A stretch of DNA of 64,000 nucleotides from NCBI GenBank assembly GCA_963751425.1, contig CAVVUF010000002.1, forward strand, positions 1,550,001 through 1,614,000, read 5' to 3'. Both the position numbers and the translations under genes were made by a program. The notes beneath the pieces are model-generated. The model was not told the DNA's origin. It saw only the letters and a list, made by a program, of their open reading frames with translations, and made no database searches. This DNA is from CAVVUF01 sp963751425 (GTDB taxonomy: Bacteria > Chloroflexota > Anaerolineae > Anaerolineales > UBA4823). How positions within the stretch are numbered: the stretch's first letter is position 1; every line of letters starts with the position of its first letter. This document shows positions 9,266 to 18,596 of this stretch, one piece after another.

Positions 9266-10480
9266 CTACATCCCCCCAAAGACCTGCACCAGCGGCACGG
9301 GCGTGAAGACCAGGAAGAACATGACCACGCCCACCACCGCCAACAGTTTGCGCTGTGGGTCCAGAGGGGTGATCAGGTCCAACGGTTCCATAAAGACGCG
9401 TCCTAAGATGAGGATCAGGAATGCCCACAGCCACCATCCCGACCAGGCGAAGCCGAGCAGGAAGAGGGCTACTATGATGAAAGGCGCAAAGCGGGCTGCT
9501 TTTTTGCCCATCAACGTGTACATCACATGTCCGCCGTCGAGCTGTCCGGCGGGGATCAGGTTGAGGGCGGTCACCAGCAGGCCAGCCCAACCTGCCCAGG
9601 CAATTGGGTGCATCATCACATCCCGACCGCCCCAGGGCAAGGGAGAACCGGTGAAAATATAGCGCAGCCAATATAAGACCGGTTGTTCAGGCGGGACGGC
9701 GGGCTGCGGCAGCAGTTCCCCTTTGATGACAAACTTGGCCATCAGGTAAAGCGCTGAATTGCCTTCTAGCATAAATGATTGCTGTGCGGGCACAGAAGTG
9801 GGCAGCGGTTCAACCGGGGAGAGTGCAATCCCCAACAAAAGGAGCGGGATGCAGACCACCAGCCCTGCCAGGGGCCCAGTCAATCCAATGTCAAGCATGT
9901 GGCGCCTGTTGCGTGGCAGCTCTTTGATATTGATAAAGGCGCCCATGGTGCCAAACATGCTCAGAGGGAAGGGGATAAAATAAGGCAGGCTGACTTTCGT
10001 CTTATGATGGCGCGCTGCCAGGTAGTGGCCGAACTCGTGCGCCAGCAAGATCGCCATCAGGCTGATCGCAAACGGCAGCCCTCTCCAAAGGCTGAGCAGC
10101 AGGTTGTACGCCAGCTCGGTGGGGCCGGAGGGTTCCGGCCCCTGGTAAGCGTTGATTGCCCCCGCCAGGATCACAGAGACCACCGTGAGGACAAAGAGCA
10201 GGATGTTCACCCAGGTCTTTGACTCTTTCGGCTTGATAATCCCTTTCATCAGCAGGATGGCATGCTGCTTCTCTTCCCAGCGGAAGAGCGGGGTGATGTC
10301 CATCGGGCGCAGCGCCTCGGCTAGCTGGTCGTAAGCTGCTTCAGTATCCTCGTTGTACAATTTCCCGCGGTAGCGGACAATTTCACCCCTCTTGGGATCT
10401 CCCAAGGTAATGGCTTCAATATTGAGAACGCGTTTGACAATATCAGTAAGTACTTCAGTTTCGGGTTGGATGTCGGTCAT
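9266..10480 (-). CDS. Site-2-type intramembrane zinc metalloprotease (peptidase family M50)
   Basis: The 404-residue multi-pass protein has the zinc motif HEFGH at residues 148-152 inside a membrane helix, and the second conserved motif NLIPAGQLDGGH near residue 320, which supplies the third zinc ligand. The first 90 residues form a soluble cytoplasmic domain. Such proteases cut membrane-bound regulators such as anti-sigma factors within the bilayer. A membrane-tethered sigma-like protein is encoded at 21.3-23.7 kb, but a link is speculation. The start ATG is the first in frame. The tRNA-Sec gene lies just upstream on the same strand. Confidence 0.85.
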   Translation of the reverse strand: MTDIQPETEVLTDIVKRVLNIEAITLGDPKRGEIVRYRGKLYNEDTEAAYDQLAEALRPMDITPLFRWEEKQHAILLMKGIIKPKESKTWVNILLFVLTVVSVILAGAINAYQGPEPSGPTELAYNLLLSLWRGLPFAISLMAILLAHEFGHYLAARHHKTKVSLPYFIPFPLSMFGTMGAFINIKELPRNRRHMLDIGLTGPLAGLVVCIPLLLLGIALSPVEPLPTSVPAQQSFMLEGNSALYLMAKFVIKGELLPQPAVPPEQPVLYWLRYIFTGSPLPWGGRDVMMHPIAWAGWAGLLVTALNLIPAGQLDGGHVMYTLMGKKAARFAPFIIVALFLLGFAWSGWWLWAFLILILGRVFMEPLDLITPLDPQRKLLAVVGVVMFFLVFTPVPLVQVFGGM

Positions 10481-10536
10481 TCAGTCTACCTGTATTTCAT
10501 TTACAATCATCATTGCGCGCGGCAATCATATGCAGG

Positions 10537-10630
10537 CGGGAGTGGATGGGAGTCGAACCCACCGCGGCCCGCAACGCGACCCGCCACCGGTTTTGAAGAC
10601 CGGGGAACCCACCGGGACTCAACCACTCCC
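10537..10630 (-). tRNA. selC: Selenocysteine tRNA, anticodon TCA
   Basis: Read on the minus strand, an 8-bp acceptor stem (GGGAGTGG with CCACTCCC) encloses a 6-bp D stem with a 4-base loop, a 5-bp anticodon stem with loop CTTCAAA (anticodon TCA, at 10594-10596), a long variable arm with two 4-bp helices around a GTT loop, and a T arm with TTCGACT. The 8-bp acceptor stem, 6-bp D stem and long variable arm are specific to bacterial tRNA-Sec and separate it from a serine tRNA or a suppressor. CCA is not encoded. The gene implies that the organism reads some UGA codons as selenocysteine, with SelA, SelB and SelD encoded elsewhere. Confidence 0.93.
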
Positions 10631-10698
10631 ACAATGCGGTTAAGCATACCGTAAAGGAATGGGTTTAGCAAGGATGAAAGTGAAAAATTTGTTATTAT

Positions 10699-11293
10699 CT
10701 ATTTCTGTTCAATGATCCCCACCACCTGCATCCAGGGCGGCTCAGGCAGTGGATTCTTCTCGATGCGCATACCTAGCTTGCGCATCACCCCCATTGAAGC
10801 GGCATTGTCATAGGTCGTTGTGGCGATGACCCGCCTTAAATTTTAATTCGTTGAATGCATAATCCACCAGTGCCTGGGCAGCTTCAGTGGCATATCCCTG
10901 GTGCTGGTGTGCAGGGGAAATGGCGTAATACAGTCCAAACTCTGTCGAGCTAAGCCCCTCGGTCTGTGGTTCTGTGGGTCCGCCGAATCCGGGCAGCTGC
11001 TCGAAGGGCATCAGGCAGGGTACATAACCGCACGCGCCGATCAACTGTCCCGTTGATTTGAGCACCACAGCCCGGTCGCCGTAGGGCGGTTGGTAGAGCT
11101 TTGCCAGCTGCGTATGGTTGAGCGCCGCCCATTGCAGCCATTCCGTCCGTTCACTCAAGGTTTCATACTTATCGGTACCCAGGTGCGCCTCAGCCAGCTC
11201 AACATCCAACAGGCGGTAAATATCCTGCAGATCTTCCATGACAAAAGGCCGGATCAGCAGGCGCATGGTTTCGAGAGGGGGCATTTGAAGCAT
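10699..11293 (-). CDS. GNAT acetyltransferase (RimJ/RimL-like), frameshifted near the C-terminus
   Basis: The N-terminus (ETMRLLIRPFVMEDL) and the acetyl-CoA loop segment ISPAHQHQGYATEAA identify a RimJ/RimL-like GNAT. The first frame ends early at 10811, but one base fewer in the TTTAAGG stretch at about 10836-10842 restores the motif-B segment (TTYDNAASMGVMRKLGM) and carries the protein to TAG at 10699. The full product would have about 198 residues. The lesion is one base, so a sequencing error is as likely as real inactivation. Substrate is unknown. Confidence 0.75.
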
Positions 11294-11491
11294 GGTTCAG
11301 TGATCTCCATTGGCTGCCAACGCCAACCTTTTCAAAAAGATGATACGCGCGTCTTTTCTGCCTGGCTTGGATTATCATCTACCATTGCGTGCCAGGCTTA
11401 ATTCAACTCGATATCAACATCATAAATCATATCTGCGATGAAGAACAGGCCTTGATGATCCGACGAGTACCTCCTTTGATCATCACTGCTA

Positions 11492-14400
11492 TTATTGGAA
11501 AAATTCCGCAGCCCGGCGCAAATCGGGAGTATTGAACCCTTCGGTAAATTTACCATAAGATCTCCCTGACCAATTTCCTGGCTTCCGTGGATTTGCCTTG
11601 TGCTTGCCAGAATGTACCCAGGCTCAAAGCCGCCCTCAGCTCCAAGGAAATGGAGCGCTGGTTTTGTGCAATTTGCATAGCCTGTAGGAAATAAAGACTC
11701 CGCGTTCGATTGTTTCTCAGCCAATTTCAGTAACAGCTCGCCTTGAAGTCTCAACAATTCCGCTTGAAACCGGTTAATTCCTTGTTGATCCGCCCGTTCC
11801 CATACTACCTCTAACACCTTCAATCCGGCTTCCCCGCTCCCGGCGCGCTCTAATAAGTCGGCAAGCATTGCGCCATAAAGGGGGTCAGTGATTTTGTTGG
11901 GTTGGTGTTGGCTGTAATTGTCTATTTTTTCCTTAAAACGTTGGATGCTGGTTTCTTTTGTATCAGGTGTTGCCGTAACCCAGATCTCAACCAGGTCTGG
12001 GATGGCAGATCCGCTAGAAACTTTATATTCGACGCCCAACTTTATCGCTTCTTTAGAAGATCTGTGGGTTGTTTCGATGTCCGAGAGTAACATGGTTAAA
12101 ATTTGAGAAAAGGTCAAAGCATAAACAAGGCTGAACACGTGGTCTATCTCTCGAGCATAAGCTATCCCTTCTGCAGTTTTTTGCATCGCTTGCTCAGGGA
12201 AGCCGAGGAACCACAAGCAGAGTCCAAGTGCGCAAGACAGATGACTTTGGGATCTTGTGTAAAACGCCTCAGATGGATGGGTTGATTTTTAGGGTCGTAA
12301 AATTTCAGCGACATCTCCAGGTGTTCTTTGGATTGTGTGAAATTCCCCTGCCAAAAGAAGGTTACCCCAAGTGTGTAATGGGCCTCTGTCAGAAGGATCG
12401 CATCTTGCTGTTTTTCTGCCTGGTTGAGAAGCCGGATTCCATACTGGTAGCTCTGCTCGACCTCGCCACGGAGTAATCCGGCGATGATAAGTCCGCGTAG
12501 GACGGGTGGGCTTGGATCTTTGCCCAGGTCCAGGCATAGGTCGTAGGCTTTTTGATAAGCCTGAAATGTGTCTGCCGCTCCATAACCTTCTTGAATCACG
12601 AGAGGAACGCCCAAGGCAGTCCATAATTCGAGCTCTTGTTCATCCCGTGCGGGTGTTTTTGGGAGCTCTCTTACTAACTCTAGACCTCGGTTGTAATACC
12701 GGATGGCTTCTGAGTTGGCAAATCGACTTGCCGCCTGATCAGCAGCTTGCAGCAAACAGTTGATTGCTTCTTCTTTCCGTCCAGCCAGCTCAAGGTGTTC
12801 GGCGATCTGCCCAGCATACTCCCCTGCGCGCTCTTCACTATGCTCCATAAGCCATTCTGCGACCAGATCATGATACACCCTCCGCATACGCAACGGGATG
12901 CTTTCGTAAGTCACATCCCTGAGTACTTCATGCTTGAAAAGATACTCTCGTGCCCCGGCAATGCTGGAGTTTTCCCTTCGAAAGATTAGTTCCCGGCTGC
13001 GGAGAGACGACAATAAAACAGCCACATTTTCTAGTCCTGGCTTGGAATTGGATGCTTGATAGAGATGCTCTATGGCCTGGTCCCAAAAATAACGCCCGAC
13101 CACCGATGCTTGTTGCAGCGCCTCGCGCTCCGATGCCGGTAATCCGTCCAACCTAGCTTGGAGCACACCGGTCAATGTCGAAGGAACATATGCTTTCACC
13201 AATCGGCTAGGCTCAACCACCCAGACGGAACTGCCTGAAGGTTGTCCCTCACCTTTTTTGACCACGCCTTGTTCGATCAGCATTTTGATCATTTCTTCGA
13301 TGTAAAATGGATTGCCTTCAGCCCCGCTGACCACAAGCTCGCGCAGTGCCGCAGGAAGCTGCTTTACCTGTCTCAATATTTCTTCTACAAGTAGACGGCT
13401 GTCCCACTTGGTTAATGGCTGCAGCTTGATACGGTTGTGAAAATCCTGCCCTTCTCCCCAGAAGGGACGTCTTTCCAGGAGATTGTTGCGGGTTGAAAAA
13501 ACGATCAACAGGCGCCTCTCTTGCAGGTTTTGACCGATTAAATTAATCAGATCCAGCGAGCTGTCGTCCGCCCAGTGGATGTCTTCCAGGCAGATCAGCA
13601 CAGGAAACTCTTCAGCCGTGGACAGAAAAAATTTCTGGATCGCCTCGATTCCTCGAGCACGTAGCTGTCTTGGGTCTTCGAGAATTTCTGGCAGGTGAGG
13701 GCTGCCGCTAAAGTCAAACCCTATCAACTGCCCGGCGATATGGGCTGCCTTCGTCGATACTTTTTGAGCCATCCCTTTTTCCATCTTTACTCGGGCGATC
13801 TCCGGAGGATCGCTTTCTTGGATGTTAGAAATGGTCGGAAAACATCTTGAGCAGCAGAGCATAAGGTTTGTTCTGCTTCTCTTGCTCGCTGCGTCCGGGG
13901 AAGATGATCAGGTTCTCGGATAATGTTCCAACCCAATTCAGGTATTCTGCCAGCAGCCTGGATTTCCCGACCCCAGCTTCTCCGATGATTGTAATGATCT
14001 GGCCCTCCCTGCTTTGCAGGATATGATGTAAGGTATCCTTGAGGATTTGGATTTCCATATCGTGGCCGATCAGGCGTGTTTGCACACCCTCAACCCCGCG
14101 CTCAGGCATTTGAAAAGCCCTGGGTCTGAGACGTTTTACCAGGAAGACCGCTATCGGTTCATCAAATCCCTTGGCAGTCAGCGGCGGTTGTGGTTCTACC
14201 TCAAATAATCCTCCCACATGGCGATAAGTGTCGTGTGAAATTAAGAGTACTACCCGGTGGTGCAGCGCTCTCCAGGCGCGCTGGCCAAGTTCACTGGCGC
14301 ACCCATCACCGTGTCTCCGGCTTCAGTCACTCCTCCGACCGCTACCAGGCCCGTATCAACCCCCACCCGCATCTGGAACCCCGCAATATGACGCTGACCC

Positions 14401-14842
14401 TCCAACTCGCTGGCGATTTCTTTACTGGTTGCCAGGATCTCTAATCCAGCCCGGATGGCTCGTTCAGGGTCATTCTCTCTGGCAATCGGAATTCCAAAGA
14501 CCGCCTTGAATCCATCACCCATATACCGGGTAACATGCCCCCCTTGCTTATGCACGATATCCGCCATGCGCTTCAGAATGCCATCCTGGATATCGCGTGT
14601 CTCCTCTGGGTCGAGTCCTTGGTAAAGGTGAGTAGAACCGACAGTGTCCATAAATAGGAGCGTGGCTAGCTTGCGCTGCTGCTCGGGCTGCTCGTCCTTC
14701 CTTTCCAGAGTGGATAATTTTTCCTGCAAAGCAGCGATCGAGGCGTTGATTACGCCATCATCCAGAACGCCGCTGCTCGGTTTTCCAGCGCGGCGATGGT
14801 TTGATGAATTTGTGTTATCTGCTTTCCAAGATCTTCTGGCAT
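11492..14842 (-). pseudogene. Class III adenylate/guanylate cyclase - AAA ATPase - TPR regulator, multiply frameshifted
   Basis: From ATG 14842 the frames join into one protein of about 1100 residues. First comes a short N-terminal helix, then a class III cyclase domain (LLFMDTVGSTHLYQG and RYMGDGFKAVFG carry the metal-binding aspartates), then an AAA/STAND-type ATPase with Walker A GEAGVGKS and a Walker-B-like LICLEDIHWADD, then a long TPR region ending in KFTEGFNTPDL. About seven single-base shifts break it, near 14775, 14270, 14235, 13832, 12205, 11690 and 11560. Neighbouring genes are nearly intact, so this one looks truly decayed. It starts 26 bases after the flavin oxidase gene and was probably co-transcribed. 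Confidence 0.8.
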
Positions 14843-14868
14843 ATCCACGGGAGATTTATCAGGGCACG

Positions 14869-16244
14869 TTATGCTGGTTTGATGTTCTGATTGAGATGGA
14901 ACAGGTTTTTTGGATCATATTTCTTCTTGATCTCTGCCAGCCGCGGGTAGTTATCGCGATAAGATGCCTTCACCCGGTCCAGGCCTTCATCCATCATCAT
15001 GTTGATATAAGCGCCTCCAGCAGAATAGGGGTGCATTGCCTGCCAGAATGCCTTTGACCACTTCGTTATTTTTTCTTTGTTCGCCGGATCAGGATCTACG
15101 CCAACGATCACCTGAGAGAAGTTCGCTTCGCGGTAATTCCAGGCAGTTTCGTTTTTCCCAACCCGGTGGACTGCCCCATTGACGGTATAAAAATGCATGC
15201 CACACAGCATCGTGGGTGATTGGGCAAAATGCTCTAAGGCGGTTTCGACGGCCTTGTCTGAAAGTTGGTTGAAGAAATCGTGGCTCCAATACCATTGCAA
15301 ACCAGGTGGCATCAACGGATCAAAAATGGTTTGCAGCGCTGGGAAGGGTATTGGTCCGGTCATATCGATCGCTGGGGTTACCAGACTGCGGAAAGGTTGT
15401 ACGATGGCTCCTGCCTTACTCAAGTCCCCGGTGATGCTCCACATGATCATCCCCATTTTCTTAAGCCAATGTGCCTCTGGGAATGGGGATGCCGGCGGGA
15501 CAGTATGTAAGCCAAAATAACCGTTGATATTTTCTGGTGCACTCATGATGAATTCTTGCCAGGAGCGCCATATTTTAGCGGTATCCTTCAGCTCCCAAAA
15601 CATGGGGCCGCCATAGACGGTGCTGACCGGATGCAGTTTGTAAAGGAACGAGGTAACGACGCCAAAGTTGCCGCCGCCGCCGCGCAGCGCCCAAAATAGA
15701 TCGGGGTTCATTTTCTCGTTGGCAGTCACAAAGCTGCCGTCTGCCAGCACAACATCCGCCTCCAGCAAGTTGTCAATCGTCAAACCATAGGTGCGGGTGA
15801 GATTACCAGACCCACCTCCCAGGGTCAACCCAGCGACTCCAGTAGTTGAAACGATACCGGTAGGGGTAGCCATGCCAAAGGCATGCGTGGCGTGGTCTAC
15901 ATCCCCCTGGGTGCAGCCAGCTTGAGCTCGCACAGTTTTAGCTTTTGGGTCAACCCGGATGCCTTTCATCAGCGACAGGTCAATCACCAAGCCGTTATCC
16001 ACCAGGCTCAAGCCTGCTCCATGGTGACCGCCGCTGCGAATGGCGATATCCAACTTGTTATCACGACCAAAGTTGACTGCACTGATCACATCGGCAATGT
16101 CGCGGCATTGGGCGATCAGGGCCGGATGCTTATCGATCATTCCATTATAGATCTTGCGTGCTTGATCATAGCTTCCATCGCCAGGTTGGATGACCGCGCC
16201 GCGAAGCTGGCTTTTAATTGCTGTACATTTTCTGTAGATAACAT
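14869..16244 (-). CDS. FAD-linked oxidase with berberine-bridge (BBE) domain, one frameshift
   Basis: The FAD_binding_4 domain shows RSGGHHGAGLSL, with the histidine expected to bind FAD covalently, then AGCTQGDVDHATHAFG and TPTGIVSTTGVAGLTLGGG. The C-terminus has the BBE motif ending in YDPKNLFHLNQNI. Such enzymes oxidise sugars, alkaloids or other alcohols with oxygen. ATG 16244 has AGGAG in front, and one missing base near 16210 restores the expected GAVIQPGDGSYDQARKIYN text, giving about 458 residues. An 11-bp palindrome lies 190 bases upstream. The cyclase-AAA-TPR gene follows. Confidence 0.8.
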
Positions 16245-16433
16245 CGTTTTTTGCTCCTGATACTTATACGTTTATATCTCATGAATAATTTTCGAGATGC
16301 CCCTGTCGCCTCACCCAGGATTTGAGCATGATGAGCGTGTCGATGTATGGGATAGATAATGTGTGTAAACTCGGGGATTATTTTCTGGCTTGTACACCTC
16401 CTGAAGTGGTGTAACGGCACCAATTAACAGAAA

Positions 16434-16465
16434 ATTCGGATAATATTACCTATAATTATCCGAAT
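16434..16465. promoter_or_regulatory. 11-bp perfect inverted repeat overlapping a TATAAT, possible operator
   Basis: ATTCGGATAAT at 16434-16444 is exactly complementary to 16455-16465 with a 10-base spacer, and TATAAT lies at 16451-16456 inside the element. Size and spacing fit a dimeric repressor site. It stands in the 371-base gap between the flavin oxidase and DUF362 genes. No regulator gene is next to it. Confidence 0.5.
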
Positions 16466-16526
16466 AATTATACCACGCGTTTCTCAAGAAAGATGGCGAA
16501 ATTTTAGGCTCATTGAGGGTTACCGT

Positions 16527-16565
16527 GGAATTGCCCCTATATACGGGGGCCACCACGCCAATTCC
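16527..16565 (-). terminator. Two-part hairpin downstream of the DUF362 gene
   Basis: GGAATTG (16527-16533) pairs with 16559-16565, and GCCCC (16533-16537) can pair with GGGGC (16546-16550) inside it. It lies about 50 bases after the DUF362 stop in the direction of that gene. It may terminate the LRR-DUF362 transcript. T-rich sequence around it is weak. Confidence 0.4.
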
Positions 16566-16615
16566 TAAAGAACCAAATTTTAATTGATAGATAAGTTAAC
16601 GGTTATTTTAGTACA

Positions 16616-17536
16616 TTAGCCTTGGTCTTCCCTCCACCGTTTCAAAATCTCTACCCGCGGCGGTGGTTTCAAGGGGAAGCGTGCTTCATCAATGGGTGTA
16701 CCAACCACCTCAATTTTCGACAGGTCACCGCAGCCGTAGCCATCCTGGGTGGCGTAAACAAGATAGCCGACCTCCTGCGGGTCGAATCCCAACAGGGTGG
16801 TAGCGAGGGTATCCACGGCGACAAAATCAGCTCCTGCAGCGGCGAACTTCGGGTAGACCAGGTCACCCCTGGCGCACTGCGGCACGGTGCCAGCTTCGAA
16901 GGAGTGGAAGGCATCCAGGACAGCCACATCCGGTTGGACATGGCTTAACAGGGTGCGCAGGTTCTTGTGGATGGTGTGCGTGCAGGCTACGAGGTTGTCG
17001 TCCCTGCCAAATTCGCGCACCCCGTGGATATGCCATTCCTGCCCGTGCACCAGGAAACCCATCATATTCTTGCCTGAGAGCGTCACCACCGCATCGCTGT
17101 GCGCCTTGGGCACGGAGAGGGAGATCAAGCAGTCGCACTCGCGGAAAGCCTGGCAGAGCGGGGCTTCAAAGGTGGTGTTTTCGATGGTTTGCAGCGTGAT
17201 GGGCTGCTCCTCCAGCTCGTTAAAGTCTACGAACTCCACCGCGTAGGCTTTCTTGAGCTCAAAAAAGCCGTGATTCTCAAAGATCTCCAGCGGGTTCGGG
17301 TTCACGCTCGATTCTCCCACCCACACCCTCTCAGGCTGGAGCGGCTTGAGGTATTCCAGAACTGCCCGCAGCGCATCGGGATGCGTATCGGCCAGCGAGC
17401 CAGCTCCCATCACGGTATTCACCTTGATCAGCACGCGGCCTTGGATTTTCTTCCGGACATCGTCCCCAGCGTTTTCGAGTGCTTGCAGTACGTTTGTAAA
17501 ACGATCTTCCCCTTTGACCAAGCCTACTTTTGGCAT
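16616..17536 (-). CDS. DUF362 domain protein
   Basis: The 306-residue protein belongs to the DUF362 family: an early VLIKVNTVMGAG segment, a VWVGESS segment, SVPKAHSDAVVTLSGKNMMG (about 165-185) and a VLDAF segment. Many family members also carry a ferredoxin domain with cysteine clusters; none is seen here. The biochemical role of the family is not established. ATG 17536 is chosen because GGAAGGAGG stands directly in front; an upstream start at 17569 would overlap the preceding gene. It lies 29 bases after the leucine-rich-repeat gene and is probably in one transcript with it. Confidence 0.75.
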   Translation of the reverse strand: MPKVGLVKGEDRFTNVLQALENAGDDVRKKIQGRVLIKVNTVMGAGSLADTHPDALRAVLEYLKPLQPERVWVGESSVNPNPLEIFENHGFFELKKAYAVEFVDFNELEEQPITLQTIENTTFEAPLCQAFRECDCLISLSVPKAHSDAVVTLSGKNMMGFLVHGQEWHIHGVREFGRDDNLVACTHTIHKNLRTLLSHVQPDVAVLDAFHSFEAGTVPQCARGDLVYPKFAAAGADFVAVDTLATTLLGFDPQEVGYLVYATQDGYGCGDLSKIEVVGTPIDEARFPLKPPPRVEILKRWREDQG

Positions 17537-17565
17537 GCTGTGCCTCCTTCCAAGATAACGAACGG

Positions 17566-18495
17566 TCACACGTAAACAATACAGCCTCTCCGGGCGAGCG
17601 CTTCCAGGCAGCCCGGCCTCTCTTCCAGCCGGTTCCAGCGCAGGTCAAGCTTGCGCAGTCTTGGCAGGTGTTCTAAATTCTCTGGCAGCTCCTTCAGTGC
17701 GTTGGCGCGCAGATCCAGATATTCCAAAGAACGCAGCTCCGCAAAGCTGTGGGGCAGGGCAGACAGGTGGTTGAATCTCAAATTCAGGTCGGTCAGGCGA
17801 GCCAGGCTGCCAATCGAGTCAGGCAGCACCGTCAGCCGGTTGGACTGCAGGTTGAGCCGCTGAAGTGCGCTTAATCCTCCGATACCCTCCGGCAAATCCG
17901 ATATCAGGTTGTTTTGGGCATGCAGCTCCACAAGGTTCGTCAGCCCTTCGATCTTGTCCGAAAGGGCGGCGAGCTGGTTATTGTAAATCCGCAGCTCAAT
18001 CAAGCTGCGCAGCTTACCAATCCAGGAGGGCAGCTCCTCGAGTTTGTTGTCGGTGAGGTTCAGATAGCGCAAATTCTCCAGCGCCTCAAGCGAGTCAGGC
18101 AGTTCTCGTAAATGGTTGTTGCTGGTATATAGAAAAACAAGCTTATGTAAATTCCCCAAGGATTCAGGTACTTCAACAAGCTGGTTATGGCCCAGGTCGA
18201 GCATTTCGAGCTGCTCTAGCGTACCCAGGCTTTCTGGAAGGCGCGCCAAACGGTTGCCGCCTAAGTTCAGCGTGCGCAGGAGGGGCAGAGATGCGATTGC
18301 CTCTGGCACCTGGGTCAATTGGTTATCGTACAGGCTCAACGAGGTGAGATTTACCAGGTGAAAGATTCCCACGGGTATCTCTGCCAATCCGCAGCTATCC
18401 AGGTTCGCATTTTTCAAGCCGCTCAGGTCTACGCCGTCAGCGAGCGCCTCCAATAACTTGTCCCCGCAGATTTCAAAATGGTGTTGGTGGTTCAT
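17566..18495 (-). CDS. Leucine-rich repeat protein
   Basis: The 309-residue protein has a short N-terminal cap and about eleven tandem 23-residue leucine-rich repeats of the form LxxLPxSLxxLxxLxxLxLxxN, running to the C-terminus. No signal peptide, membrane helix, kinase or GTPase domain is present, so it should be cytoplasmic and bind another protein. This plant-/bacterial-type consensus is common in Chloroflexota and Planctomycetes. The start is set at MNHQHHFEICG because the repeats follow shortly after; more upstream ATGs lie in the region shared with the divergent hydrolase gene. The DUF362 gene follows. Confidence 0.8.
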   Translation of the reverse strand: MNHQHHFEICGDKLLEALADGVDLSGLKNANLDSCGLAEIPVGIFHLVNLTSLSLYDNQLTQVPEAIASLPLLRTLNLGGNRLARLPESLGTLEQLEMLDLGHNQLVEVPESLGNLHKLVFLYTSNNHLRELPDSLEALENLRYLNLTDNKLEELPSWIGKLRSLIELRIYNNQLAALSDKIEGLTNLVELHAQNNLISDLPEGIGGLSALQRLNLQSNRLTVLPDSIGSLARLTDLNLRFNHLSALPHSFAELRSLEYLDLRANALKELPENLEHLPRLRKLDLRWNRLEERPGCLEALARRGCIVYV

Positions 18496-18574
18496 CCCAT
18501 TTATTGTACACCTCATTTTTATCCATAAAATCACTCCGCGGAACTCGGCAGACTTCTGCGTTAAAATTCTCAAT

Positions 18575-18592
18575 AGCGTCGATTAGCGGATT
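18575..18592. repeat. Copy of the 'gcgtagattagcggatt' intergenic repeat
   Basis: The stretch agcgtcgattagcggatt lies five bases before the apiosidase-like start. Close relatives occur at 36692, 40517 and 56400. Confidence 0.5.
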
Positions 18593-18596
18593 CTTT

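Noticed and set aside
16214..16423. Small minus-strand frame of 69 codons upstream of the BBE oxidase
   Set aside because: No ribosome binding site; it overlaps the oxidase start in another frame and has no recognisable family text.
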